Source: Brevundimonas sp. NIBR11
GTDB lineage: Bacteria > Pseudomonadota > Alphaproteobacteria > Caulobacterales > Caulobacteraceae
NCBI RefSeq assembly: GCF_027912535.1
Contig: NZ_CP115465.1
Coordinates: 1,220,001-1,284,000 of the forward strand
Length of the DNA: 64,000 bases
Direction: 5' to 3'
Below the pieces are notes generated by a model. It was not told the origin of the DNA. It did not search any database and worked only from the letters and a program-made list of their open reading frames with translations. Positions 39,580-47,826 of this stretch are shown here, piece after piece (position 1 is the stretch's first letter; every line of letters begins with the position of its first letter). Made by a program: the position numbers and the translations under genes.

Positions 39580-41919
39580 TTGACCGATTCACTGCCCGCC
39601 CCACGCATTTCCGATCTGGCCCGTTCGCGCGGACCGGGCGGCTTCGCGCATCAGACTCCGGACTATCTGTCGGGGCTGAATCCCGAGCAGCGCGAAGCCG
39701 TGGAGACGACCGAGGGACCGGTTCTCGTTCTCGCCGGCGCGGGGACCGGCAAGACCCGCGTCCTGACCACCCGGCTGGCTCACATCCTGGCGATGGGGAA
39801 GGCGAGGCCGTGGGAGTTGCTGGTCGTCACCTTCACCAACAAGGCAGCGCGGGAGATGCGCGAGCGGATCACCCACCTGATCGGGCCGTCCGCCGAGGGG
39901 CTACGCTGGCTCGGCACCTTCCACTCGGTCGCCGCTCAAATCTTGCGTCGCCATGCCGAACTCGTCGGGCTGAAGTCGACCTTCACCATTCTCGACACCG
40001 ACGATCAGGAGCGGCTGCTGAAACAGCTGCTCGAGGCCGCCAACATCGACACCAAGCGCTGGACGCCCAAGTCGCTGGCCGGGCTGATCGACCACTGGAA
40101 GAATCGCGGCTGGACACCGGAGAAGCTGCCGCCCGGCGAGGATTTCGCCAACGGCAAGGGCCAGGCGCTGTACGCCGCCTATCAGTCGCGGCTGGCGACG
40201 CTAAACGCCTGCGATTTCGGCGATCTGTTGCTGCACAACCTGACGATCCTGTCCAAGCATTCTGACCTTGCCGAGGAATATCGTCGACGCTTCCGCTACA
40301 TCTTGGTCGACGAGTACCAGGACACCAACGTCGCCCAGTACCTCTGGCTGCGGCTGCTCACGTCTTCGACCGGCAACGTCTGCTGCGTGGGCGACGACGA
40401 TCAGTCAATCTACGGCTGGCGCGGGGCCGAGGTGGACAATATCCTGCGTTTCGAGAAGGACTTTCCTGGCGCGAAGATCGTCAAGCTGGAGCGCAACTAC
40501 CGCTCGACCAGCCATATTCTGGGCGCCGCTTCCGGCCTGATCGCGGCCAACCGAGACCGGCTTGGCAAGACTCTCTGGACCGAGGACCAGACCGGCGACA
40601 AGGTCCGTGTCCGGGGCGTCTGGGACGGCGAGGCCGAAAGCCGGCTGATCGCCGACGAGATCGAAACCGCGAAACGCAGCGGCATGAATTACAAGGACAT
40701 GGCTGTCCTTGTTCGCGCGTCGTTTCAGATGCGCGCCTTCGAGGAGCGGTTCGTCCTGCTGGCCATACCTTATACGGTCATCGGCGGCCCGCGCTTCTTC
40801 GAGCGCGCCGAAATCCGCGACGCCCACGCCTATCTTCGCCTGATCCAGTCCGAGGACGACGATCTGGCCTTCGAGCGGATCGTCAACGTGCCCAAGCGCG
40901 GCATCGGCGACACCAGCGTGCAGAAGATCCTCCAGATCGCGCGCCACAACGGCGTCTCGGCCATGGCGGCGGTGCGCGACCTGATCACCTCGGACGAGCT
41001 TCAGGCGCGCACCCGAACGGCGCTCTCGACCTTCGTTCGCGATCTGGACCGCTGGCGCGCCCTGGCCCAGGACACCCGGCACTGGCTCCTGACCGAGACC
41101 GTCCTCGAAGAGAGCGGCTACACCGACATGCAGAAGGCCGATCGGGTCACCGGCGCGACCCGGCTCGACAACCTGAAAGAACTGACCCAGGCGATGCAGT
41201 CGTTCGAGACGCTCGGCGCCTATCTCGAACATGTCTCCCTGGTGATGGATCTGGACCGGGGCCCGTCGTCGGATGCCGTGCAGATCATGACCTTGCACGG
41301 CGCCAAGGGGCTGGAGTTCCCCCTGGTCTTCCTGCCGGGCTGGGAGGAGGGCGTCTTCCCGTCCCAACGCAGCATCGACGAGAAGGGCGAGAAGGGTCTG
41401 GAGGAGGAACGCCGCCTCGCCTACGTCGGCGTGACCCGCGCAAAGCAGGACGCGCGCATCTCCTTCGTGGCGAACCGGCTGGTCTACGGCCGCTGGACCT
41501 CGCAACTGCCCAGCCGCTTCGTCGACGAACTGCCCATCGCCCATGTCGAGGCCGAAAGCGACACCGGCTACTACGGCGCTTCCGCCGGGATGAAGGAGGC
41601 GAAGTCCCGCTGGGACGAGACCCCAGTCTTCGGCGCTGGGTACACGTCGCCCGGCTGGCAGCGGGCACAGGCCGTGACCGCCGCCCGCGCCCCCGGCGCG
41701 CGCCCGGCCCGCAACACGATCATCGAGGGCGAAGGCCGCCTCGTCGCCACCGCCGACCCCAAGTCGGGGTCAGGCTTCGTGAAGGGCGAGCGCGTCTTCC
41801 ACCAGAAGTTCGGTTACGGCTCCGTCCGAGTCATCGAGGGCAACAAGCTGACGGTCGAGTTCGAAAAGGCTGGCGAGAAGAAGGTCATCGACACATTCGT
41901 GGAGAAATCGCCGGGCTGA
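39580..41919 (+). CDS. uvrD: UvrD/PcrA-type ATP-dependent DNA helicase
   Basis: 779-residue SF1A 3'-5' helicase for nucleotide-excision and mismatch repair. Motifs: Q motif LNPEQREAVE, Walker A AGAGTGKT, VTFTNKAAREM, VDEYQDTN, GDDDQSIYGWRGA, VKLERNYRS, LTLHGAKGLEF-type MTLHGAKGLEFP and YVGVTRAK. The C-terminal Tudor-like tail (VKGERVFHQKFGYGSV, VEFEKAGEKKV) interacts with RNA polymerase in PcrA. TTG at 39580 giving MTDSLPAP is the likely start. Ends -SPG at a palindrome shared with fumC. Confidence 0.94.
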   Translation: MTDSLPAPRISDLARSRGPGGFAHQTPDYLSGLNPEQREAVETTEGPVLVLAGAGTGKTRVLTTRLAHILAMGKARPWELLVVTFTNKAAREMRERITHLIGPSAEGLRWLGTFHSVAAQILRRHAELVGLKSTFTILDTDDQERLLKQLLEAANIDTKRWTPKSLAGLIDHWKNRGWTPEKLPPGEDFANGKGQALYAAYQSRLATLNACDFGDLLLHNLTILSKHSDLAEEYRRRFRYILVDEYQDTNVAQYLWLRLLTSSTGNVCCVGDDDQSIYGWRGAEVDNILRFEKDFPGAKIVKLERNYRSTSHILGAASGLIAANRDRLGKTLWTEDQTGDKVRVRGVWDGEAESRLIADEIETAKRSGMNYKDMAVLVRASFQMRAFEERFVLLAIPYTVIGGPRFFERAEIRDAHAYLRLIQSEDDDLAFERIVNVPKRGIGDTSVQKILQIARHNGVSAMAAVRDLITSDELQARTRTALSTFVRDLDRWRALAQDTRHWLLTETVLEESGYTDMQKADRVTGATRLDNLKELTQAMQSFETLGAYLEHVSLVMDLDRGPSSDAVQIMTLHGAKGLEFPLVFLPGWEEGVFPSQRSIDEKGEKGLEEERRLAYVGVTRAKQDARISFVANRLVYGRWTSQLPSRFVDELPIAHVEAESDTGYYGASAGMKEAKSRWDETPVFGAGYTSPGWQRAQAVTAARAPGARPARNTIIEGEGRLVATADPKSGSGFVKGERVFHQKFGYGSVRVIEGNKLTVEFEKAGEKKVIDTFVEKSPG

Positions 41920-41932
41920 GTTCAGCCCGGCG
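41909..41932. terminator. Perfect 11-bp inverted repeat spanning both convergent stop codons
   Basis: CGCCGGGCTGA and TCAGCCCGGCG with 2 nt between. It contains the stop codon of uvrD (41917-41919) and that of fumC (41922-41924), so both proteins end in Ser-Pro-Gly. It probably works as a bidirectional hairpin, but there is no T-tract on either side. Confidence 0.75.
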
Positions 41933-43313
41933 AGATCATCTTCTCGGGACGCACGGCCTCGTCGAACTCGGCGTCGGTCAGATAGCCGCCGCCAACCGCT
42001 TCCTGACGCAGCGTGGTGCCGTTCTTGTGCGCCGTCTTCGCGATCTTCGCGCACAGATCATAGCCGAGCTTGCCGTTCAGGGCGGTCACCAGCATCAGCG
42101 AGTTGTTCAGGCCGCGCTCGATGTTGTCCTCGCGCGCCTCGATGCCGACGACGCAGTTGTCGGTGAAACTGACGGCCGCGTCGGCGACCAGGCGGACCGA
42201 CTGCAGGAAGTTGTAGGCCATCACCGGGTTGAAGACGTTCAGCTCGAAATGACCCTGAGAGCCCGCGAAGGTCAGGGCGGCGTTGTTGCCGAACACCTGA
42301 ATGCAAACCTGGGTCAGGGCTTCGCACTGGGTCGGATTGACCTTGCCCGGCATGATCGAGGAGCCCGGCTCGTTCTCCGGCAGGGCCAGTTCACCTAGAC
42401 CCGAGCGCGGGCCGGAGCCCAGGAAGCGGATGTCGTTGGCGATCTTGAAAAGGGACGCGGCCACCGTGTTGATCGCGCCGTGCGAGAAGACCATGGCGTC
42501 ATGGGCGGCCAGGGCCTCGAACTTGTTCGGCGCGGTCGTGAAGGGCAGGCCGGTGATCTCGGCGATCTGTTCGGCGACCTTCTCGGCGAAACCGATGGGG
42601 GCGTTCAGCCCGGTGCCGACGGCGGTGCCGCCTTGGGCCAGCTCCATCAGGGCTGGCAGGGTCTGTTCGATCCGCGTGACGCCGTTGGCGACCTGTTGCG
42701 CGTAGCCGCCGAACTCCTGGCCCAGCGTCAGGGGCGTGGCGTCCTGCGTATGTGTCCGGCCGATCTTGATGATGTGGGCCCAGGCGTCCGACTTGGCCTT
42801 CAAGGCGGCGTGCAGATGCTTCAGGGCCGGCAGCAAGTCCGACACCACCTGTTCGGCGCAGGCGACATGCATGGCCGTGGGATAGGTGTCGTTGGACGAC
42901 TGGCTCATGTTGACGTGGTCGTTGGGGTGGACGGGCTTTTTGGACCCCATCTCGCCGCCCAGCATCTCGATGGCGCGGTTCGAAATCACCTCGTTGGCGT
43001 TCATGTTCGACTGGGTGCCCGACCCCGTCTGCCAGACCACCAGGGGGAAGTGGTCGTTCAGCCTGCCCTCGATCACCTCGTTGGCGGCGGCGACGATCGC
43101 GTTTCCGATTGTCGGGTCCAACTTGCCGAGCGCCATGTTGGTCTCGGCGGCGGCGCGCTTGACGATGCCCAGGGCGCGCACGACGGGCAGGGGCTGTTTC
43201 TCCCAGCCGATCTTGAAATTGCCCAGCGAACGCTGGGCCTGGGCGCCCCAGTATTTCGAGTTGTCGACCTTGATGGGGCCGAAGGTATCGGTCTCGGTGC
43301 GGTACGAGGTCAT
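41922..43313 (-). CDS. fumC: Class II fumarate hydratase
   Basis: 463-residue iron-independent fumarase of the TCA cycle. Motifs: [24 protein letters not shown], the signature [11 protein letters not shown], and [10 protein letters not shown] with the catalytic region. The ATG at 43313 starts MTSYRTETD, matching the family. It is oxygen-stable, unlike the Fe-S fumarases. The 3' end overlaps the bidirectional palindrome with uvrD. Confidence 0.97.
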   Translation of the reverse strand: MTSYRTETDTFGPIKVDNSKYWGAQAQRSLGNFKIGWEKQPLPVVRALGIVKRAAAETNMALGKLDPTIGNAIVAAANEVIEGRLNDHFPLVVWQTGSGTQSNMNANEVISNRAIEMLGGEMGSKKPVHPNDHVNMSQSSNDTYPTAMHVACAEQVVSDLLPALKHLHAALKAKSDAWAHIIKIGRTHTQDATPLTLGQEFGGYAQQVANGVTRIEQTLPALMELAQGGTAVGTGLNAPIGFAEKVAEQIAEITGLPFTTAPNKFEALAAHDAMVFSHGAINTVAASLFKIANDIRFLGSGPRSGLGELALPENEPGSSIMPGKVNPTQCEALTQVCIQVFGNNAALTFAGSQGHFELNVFNPVMAYNFLQSVRLVADAAVSFTDNCVVGIEAREDNIERGLNNSLMLVTALNGKLGYDLCAKIAKTAHKNGTTLRQEAVGGGYLTDAEFDEAVRPEKMISPG

Positions 43314-43391
43314 CGCTTTGGGCTCTCGGCAGGCGTGGCGGGAAGGTGCGCGGGGGTGTAGCACGAGGGCGGGGCCGGGCAAGTCGCAGGC

Positions 43392-44024
43392 ATGGTGGTG
43401 AAAGTGATGGACAGGTTCTGCGTGGCGTTGATTGGCGCATCATTCCTTCTGCTGACGTCTTGCCTTAGCGCTCCGACGTCGCGGAGCGACAGACCAGTCG
43501 TGGCTCTAAGCACCGATCTAGGCTTCGTAGTCCTGGAATTAGACGCGAGGCGCGCCCCGATAACCACGTGCAACTTCCTGCGCTACGTTCAGGCGGGGCG
43601 CTACACCGGTGGTAGTTTCTTTCGGACGGTGGTCGCCGAAACCAATGACAGTTCAAATCCCATTGACGTGATCCAAGCCGCGACTGCGGCGGGCAGTGAC
43701 GACCCAGGGTTTGGTCCTATTCCGCTGGAGCGCTCGCGCGACACGGGTCTGCGCCACGTTGCCGGGGCCATTTCAATGGCTCGCGACGGAGCAGACACAG
43801 CCACGTCGAGCTTCTTCATCGTGGTCAAGGATGCGCCCAGCCTCGATTTCGGCGGTGGTCGCAATGCCGACGGTCAAGGCTTTGCCGTTTTCGGCCGAGT
43901 GATATCGGGGATGGATATCGTCGAAGACATACACGGTTCACCCGCTACGGACGAGCAGCTTGAAACCCCCATAGCCATTGCCGCCACCTTGGCAGGCGAG
44001 GCTCCGCAGGCTTGCGGCTCGTGA
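43392..44024 (+). CDS. Cyclophilin-type peptidyl-prolyl isomerase, lipoprotein
   Basis: 210-residue periplasmic PPIase. Signal with lipobox LTSC near residue 24. Cyclophilin core: [22 protein letters not shown], the active-site region [27 protein letters not shown] and [12 protein letters not shown]. The catalytic Arg of the usual FHRV motif is kept in SFFRTV, but the aromatic site is loosely conserved. GC content is visibly lower than its neighbours and the codons are less biased, suggesting transfer. ATG at 43407 is an alternative start. Its stop overlaps the RusA gene by GTGA. Confidence 0.83.
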   Translation: MVVKVMDRFCVALIGASFLLLTSCLSAPTSRSDRPVVALSTDLGFVVLELDARRAPITTCNFLRYVQAGRYTGGSFFRTVVAETNDSSNPIDVIQAATAAGSDDPGFGPIPLERSRDTGLRHVAGAISMARDGADTATSSFFIVVKDAPSLDFGGGRNADGQGFAVFGRVISGMDIVEDIHGSPATDEQLETPIAIAATLAGEAPQACGS

Positions 44025-44380
44025 CCGCCGACTGGATCGTCTCCGGCAAGGTCCGCGCCCGCGAGGAAGGCGAGGCCGTCGTCGTCATGGTCGACGGCCT
44101 GACCACTCAGGCCAAATACTACAAGCCGCTGATCTACGAGTTCTTCCGCAAGGAGTGGCGTGGGTCGCGGCCGGCCTATGGCGACTATGTCGTCGAGATC
44201 CTGATGGAGCATGTGGGCGATCCGCCGTGGATGGATCTCGACAATCTCGCCAAGGCCTTGCTGGACGCCATCAAAGGCTATCTGTTTCACGACGATGCTC
44301 AGGTGGCGCGGCTGCTGGTCGAGCGGCGCGAGGGCGAGCGCGAGCGGATCACGATCCGGGTCTTTCCCAGAAAGCCCTAA
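44021..44380 (+). CDS. RusA-like Holliday junction endonuclease family protein
   Basis: 119-residue protein similar to RusA/Orf67 resolvases. The acidic catalytic cluster is visible: MDLDNLAKALLDAIKG and FHDDAQV (Asp residues at about 75, 77, 86 and 94). RusA genes are usually prophage-derived, but no phage genes are near. GTG at 44021 overlaps the upstream cyclophilin stop. A TTG nine nt earlier is possible. It converges with the C13 peptidase gene. Confidence 0.8.
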   Translation: MTADWIVSGKVRAREEGEAVVVMVDGLTTQAKYYKPLIYEFFRKEWRGSRPAYGDYVVEILMEHVGDPPWMDLDNLAKALLDAIKGYLFHDDAQVARLLVERREGERERITIRVFPRKP

Positions 44381-45132
44381 CCCGGCGGACGGTTGAACCG
44401 GAGCGTCGGCAGGAGCAGCTGCAGATCGGCGCCGATCGAGACCTGGGGCTCGGACGCCGGCGACAGGCCCTCGGCGGTCTCGCGGTCCTTGATGCAGGCG
44501 CGCGTCGCATTGGCCAGGGCAATGAAGTCGCTCGCCGTCGGCAGGGACGAAATGATGCAGCCGTCGAAATAGGGGTAGGTGGCGTCCTCCGAACAGCCGA
44601 AGGACGACCGGTCGCGACGCGCGGCGGTCATGATCATCCGATTGGGCGCGGCGAGCGAGTCGACGAAAATGCCGGAATAGCAGGCCGAGACCACCACGAC
44701 CGTCGGTCGCGTTCCGCAGATCTCGCGCACCAGGGTCGCCATGCGGGTGGGGGTCAGCCTCTGGACCTGACCGAACCTCATGGCCTCGGGACTGCCGTGC
44801 GAGGTGAAATAGAGCAGGCAGCCCCGCTGAGCCCGAGCCGCGACCTCGGCGATGCCCCGGAGTGCGGCATCTCCCGTGACGACGGGCGTCACGTCCGGCC
44901 GAAGTGTCGCGTCATACATGTCGGCGCGCGAGAATCCCGCCGCCAGAAACCCCGACACCAGATCGCGTCGCGCATTGTCGAAGGCCTGGATCGGCTCGCC
45001 CGTGCTGGTGCGCCAGTCGGCGGCGATGATGGCCGAGGCCCAGCCGTCGAAACGACTGACGGGCGCGCTCTGAGCCTGAGCTGAGCTGGCGCTCAGCCAC
45101 AACAGGATGACGATGACGACGGATCGAAACAC
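44377..45132 (-). CDS. C13-family (caspase-fold) cysteine peptidase, secreted
   Basis: 251-residue exported protein (signal peptide through SSAQA near residue 20). A caspase-hemoglobinase fold is shown by catalytic His112 in YFTSHGSPEA and Cys151 in VVVSACYSGIF, each at the end of a hydrophobic strand. This is the arrangement of legumain-like C13 peptidases. The C-terminal part contains two further cysteines (SFGCSEDA, DGCIISS). The substrate is unknown. Its stop overlaps the RusA-like stop. Confidence 0.82.
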   Translation of the reverse strand: MFRSVVIVILLWLSASSAQAQSAPVSRFDGWASAIIAADWRTSTGEPIQAFDNARRDLVSGFLAAGFSRADMYDATLRPDVTPVVTGDAALRGIAEVAARAQRGCLLYFTSHGSPEAMRFGQVQRLTPTRMATLVREICGTRPTVVVVSACYSGIFVDSLAAPNRMIMTAARRDRSSFGCSEDATYPYFDGCIISSLPTASDFIALANATRACIKDRETAEGLSPASEPQVSIGADLQLLLPTLRFNRPPG

Positions 45133-45184
45133 GCAGCCCTCCCCAGGTGAGAGAAGCTTAGCGCGGTGGTTCAGGCTGAAAAGC

Positions 45185-45670
45185 CTACTTTTTCCGGAAC
45201 TGGTCCAGGGAGACGACTTTCGGACCGTCGTCGCCGGACGGGGTCGCCTCGGCGCGCGGCGGCGGGGTCAGTTCGGCGACGGGTTCCGGCGCCGGCTCGG
45301 GGGCCTCGAACTGCAGCAGGAACTGGACGCTCGGGTCGTAGAAGCGGGTCACGGCCGTGTAGGGCACGGTCAGGACCTTGGGCATGCCGCCGAACTTCAG
45401 CATGACCGAGAACAGGTCGTGCTCGACGGCGAGGTCCCAATACTGGTGCTGCAAGACCACCGTCATCTCGTCGGGATATTTGGCGATCACGTCCGGCGGG
45501 ACGGAGACGCCGGGCCCGCGCGTCTTGAACGTGATGTAGAAATGGTGTGCGCCGGGAATGCCCGACGGGCTGGCCGCGCGTTCGAGGGCCGAACGGATCA
45601 CGCCGCGCAGGGCGTCCTGCGCGAGCTTTTCGTACTGCATCTCGTCGACGGGCGGGGTCTCTTCGGCCAT
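45185..45670 (-). CDS. sspB: SspB-alpha, ClpXP specificity-enhancing factor
   Basis: 161-residue adaptor that binds ssrA-tagged substrates and hands them to ClpXP. The SspB-alpha fold is recognised from YEKLAQDALRGVIRSALE, GAHHFYITFKT, the GGMPKVLTVPYTAVTRFYDP tract, and a flexible Pro/Glu linker ending in the ClpX-docking peptide VVSLDQFRKK. It lies just downstream, on the same strand, of the tmRNA gene. Caulobacter SspB-alpha is known to deliver tagged proteins and degrade cell-cycle factors. Confidence 0.92.
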   Translation of the reverse strand: MAEETPPVDEMQYEKLAQDALRGVIRSALERAASPSGIPGAHHFYITFKTRGPGVSVPPDVIAKYPDEMTVVLQHQYWDLAVEHDLFSVMLKFGGMPKVLTVPYTAVTRFYDPSVQFLLQFEAPEPAPEPVAELTPPPRAEATPSGDDGPKVVSLDQFRKK

Positions 45671-45732
45671 GGGTATCCTCGCTGCGGGGCGACAGATAGC
45701 GGCCGGGGGTGCTCTGCGGAAGAAGGAAAAGT

Positions 45733-45762
45733 GCCGGAGGTTCTGTTGGCAGGCCCTCCGGC
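45733..45762 (-). terminator. Intrinsic terminator of the tmRNA gene
   Basis: On the minus strand GCCGGAGG and CCTCCGGC pair with a 14-nt loop, followed by ACTTTTCC. It separates ssrA from sspB. Confidence 0.8.
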
Positions 45763-46056
45763 GGCCCCGCCTAAGGATCTGAACCCCTAGGACTTAAGAT
45801 TCGAAATCAACCGAACCGCATTACGCGGCGAGGCGGACTTCTCCAGCGAAGTTATCGTTCGCAGTTAGAAAATGGCCCGATACGGTGGGCCAGGACGAGC
45901 GAAAGCAGTCTTCTTTACACGTCCGTCGATGCTAGTCGGCCCCATAAGCCTCCGCCGATAACGCGGGGAAGAATGGTGGAGCCGCCGGGAATCGCACCCG
46001 GGTCCGGTCCGCTTATTACAAGCGCGTTTATCGCCATAGCCGGAGCGAACCCCGGC
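45763..46056 (-). ncRNA. ssrA: Permuted two-piece tmRNA with tag ANDNFAGEVRLAA
   Basis: The acceptor piece comes first in the gene: its 3' end reads CGGCTCC-ACCA (CCA at 45974-45976, minus strand) preceded by a T-arm GGTGCGATTCCCGG. About 30 nt later the coding piece begins GGGGCCGACTAGC at 45943, whose first seven bases pair with CGGCTCC. The tag frame at 45821-45862 (minus) encodes ANDNFAGEVRLAA then TAA; with the non-templated Ala the peptide is AANDNFAGEVRLAA. A hairpin GGCCC/GGGCC (PK1-like) precedes it. The order acceptor-coding is that of alphaproteobacterial permuted tmRNA. The exact 3' end of each piece is not resolved. Confidence 0.9.
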
Positions 46057-46062
46057 ACATCC

Positions 46063-46091
46063 AATATAGGGCCTCATGCCCTTGCATCCAA
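46063..46091 (-). promoter_or_regulatory. Sigma-70-like promoter of ssrA
   Basis: On the minus strand TTGGAT (46086-46091) and TATATT (46063-46068) are separated by 17 bp. A start seven bases downstream at 46056 (G) coincides with the beginning of the acceptor piece. Confidence 0.75.
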
Positions 46092-46131
46092 GTCGTGATG
46101 TGAAGTCTGCTGCACTGCGGGAGTATCGATC

Positions 46132-47826
46132 ATGGATGCGGACGACAGGCTCGAGATCGCGGCGGGGTTCGCGACGGCGCTCGGGCCGCGCAAGGACAAT
46201 CAGGATTTCGGCGCGGTCCACCTCGGCACGCCGTCCGAACAGGCCCTGCACGGCATGCTGGCGATCGTCGCTGACGGCGTGTCGGGATCGAGGGGCGGCC
46301 GCATCGCCTCGGAGCTAGCCGGCCGCACCTTCATCGACGGCTATCTGGACCAGAATCCGTTGAAAGGGGTAGCGGCCGCCGGCGTCGCGGCCCTGACCGG
46401 CTATAATCGCTGGCTCCACGCCAAGGGGCGGTCCGATCCCGAAATGGAAGGGGCGGCCACGACCTTCACCGCCCTAGTCATGCGGGGCCAGGAGGCGACG
46501 GCCCTGCATGTCGGCGACTCGAGGGCCTGGCATTTCCGCGACGGCGTCCTGTCGCGGCTGACCGAGGATCACGTCCTGGCCCAGCCGGGGCTGAGCCATG
46601 TCCTGTATCGCGCCATCGGCATCGAGCCGGATCTGAGGCTGGACGTGCGGGCGGTGACGCTGAAGGCCCACGACCGGCTGCTGCTGACCACGGACGGCGT
46701 CCACGGCGCAGTGTCCGAAGAGGATCTGACCCGTCTCCTCGCCCGTCGCGCCTCGCCCGAGGCCGACGCCCAGGCCATCGTCGACAAGGCCGGCGCCGAG
46801 GAAACCCGCGACAACGCCACGGCCATCGTCATCGACGTCATCCGCATCGGCTCGGTGGATCAGGACGCGATCGGGGCGGAGGCCGCCGGCCTGGCCATCC
46901 TGCCGCCGCCCAAGGTCGGGGACAATGTCGACCGGTTCCAGCTGGAGCGGCTGCTGTCGGACGGCAAATACACCCGCGTGTTCGTGGCCAGCGACCAGGA
47001 GGGCGGGGGGCAGGTGGTCCTGAAATTCCCAAAGCCAGCCCTCGTGTCCGAAAGCGGGGCCCGCGGCGCCTTTCTGCGGGAAAGGTTCATCGGCCGCCGC
47101 ATCGACAGTCCGTACGTCGGCAAGACCCTGGCGCTCGACATGGGCCGCCAGAGCCGCCTCTACATCGCCCAGCCGCTCTACGTCGGACGCACCCTGCACG
47201 CGAAGATAGCCGACGAACCCTTTGATATTCCGGAGGGCGTCAGCGCCGCCATCCGCCTGTCCAAAGCCGTCGCTGCCTTACACCGCCAGGGGATCGCCCA
47301 TCGCGACATCAAGCCCGACAACGTCATTCTGGAGCCCAATGGCGGGCTGAAACTGATCGACCTCGGCGTCGCCCGCCTGCCGAAGATCGAGGAGTTCGCG
47401 GAAGCCGAGGCCCCCGGCACTATCGGTTACAAGGCGCCCGAAATGTTCGCCGGCGCCATCGGCGACGCCCTGACCGATCAGTACGCCTTGGGCGTGACCA
47501 TCTACCGCCTCTTCGCGGGCGACTATCCGTCAGGCCAGGAGGAAGACTTCAACCGCATGCGGTTCGAGAAGCCGACGCGCCCTTCGAAACACCGCCCCGA
47601 CATGCCCGCCTGGCTGGAGGCGGCCATCCTGCGCACCCTGGCGGTCGGGCCCGGCGATCGATTCGCCGACGTCGAGGAACTGATCCACGTCCTGGAAAGC
47701 GGCAGCGCGATCGCGGCCCCGCCCAAACGGGAACTGTCGCTGATGGAACGCGAGCCGATCCGCTTCTGGCAGACGGTCAGCGGTATCCTGTTCGTGCTGC
47801 TGCTGGCGTCGCTGATGTTCGGCTAG
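46132..47826 (+). CDS. PP2C phosphatase fused to a Ser/Thr protein kinase with C-terminal membrane anchor
   Basis: 564-residue fusion. The N-terminal PP2C domain (about 10-240) has RKDNQD, IVADGVSGSRGG, HVGDSR, TTDGVHG and TRDNATAIV, the metal-binding Asp residues. A Hanks-type kinase domain (about 265-530) has VVLKFPK (ATP lysine), HRDIKPDN, the metal-binding triplet as DLG (LIDLGVARL) and GTIGYKAPE. The end is one transmembrane helix (ISGILFVLLLASLMF-like) with almost nothing after it, so both domains face the cytoplasm. It is a self-contained writer and eraser of phosphate. Divergent from the tmRNA gene; overlaps the miaA stop by CTAG. Confidence 0.9.
   Translation: MDADDRLEIAAGFATALGPRKDNQDFGAVHLGTPSEQALHGMLAIVADGVSGSRGGRIASELAGRTFIDGYLDQNPLKGVAAAGVAALTGYNRWLHAKGRSDPEMEGAATTFTALVMRGQEATALHVGDSRAWHFRDGVLSRLTEDHVLAQPGLSHVLYRAIGIEPDLRLDVRAVTLKAHDRLLLTTDGVHGAVSEEDLTRLLARRASPEADAQAIVDKAGAEETRDNATAIVIDVIRIGSVDQDAIGAEAAGLAILPPPKVGDNVDRFQLERLLSDGKYTRVFVASDQEGGGQVVLKFPKPALVSESGARGAFLRERFIGRRIDSPYVGKTLALDMGRQSRLYIAQPLYVGRTLHAKIADEPFDIPEGVSAAIRLSKAVAALHRQGIAHRDIKPDNVILEPNGGLKLIDLGVARLPKIEEFAEAEAPGTIGYKAPEMFAGAIGDALTDQYALGVTIYRLFAGDYPSGQEEDFNRMRFEKPTRPSKHRPDMPAWLEAAILRTLAVGPGDRFADVEELIHVLESGSAIAAPPKRELSLMEREPIRFWQTVSGILFVLLLASLMFG

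Noticed and set aside
45974..46020. tRNA-like 3' end (T-arm and CCA) considered as a separate tRNA
   Set aside because: No complete cloverleaf. It pairs with GGGGCCG of the tmRNA coding piece, so it belongs to permuted ssrA.
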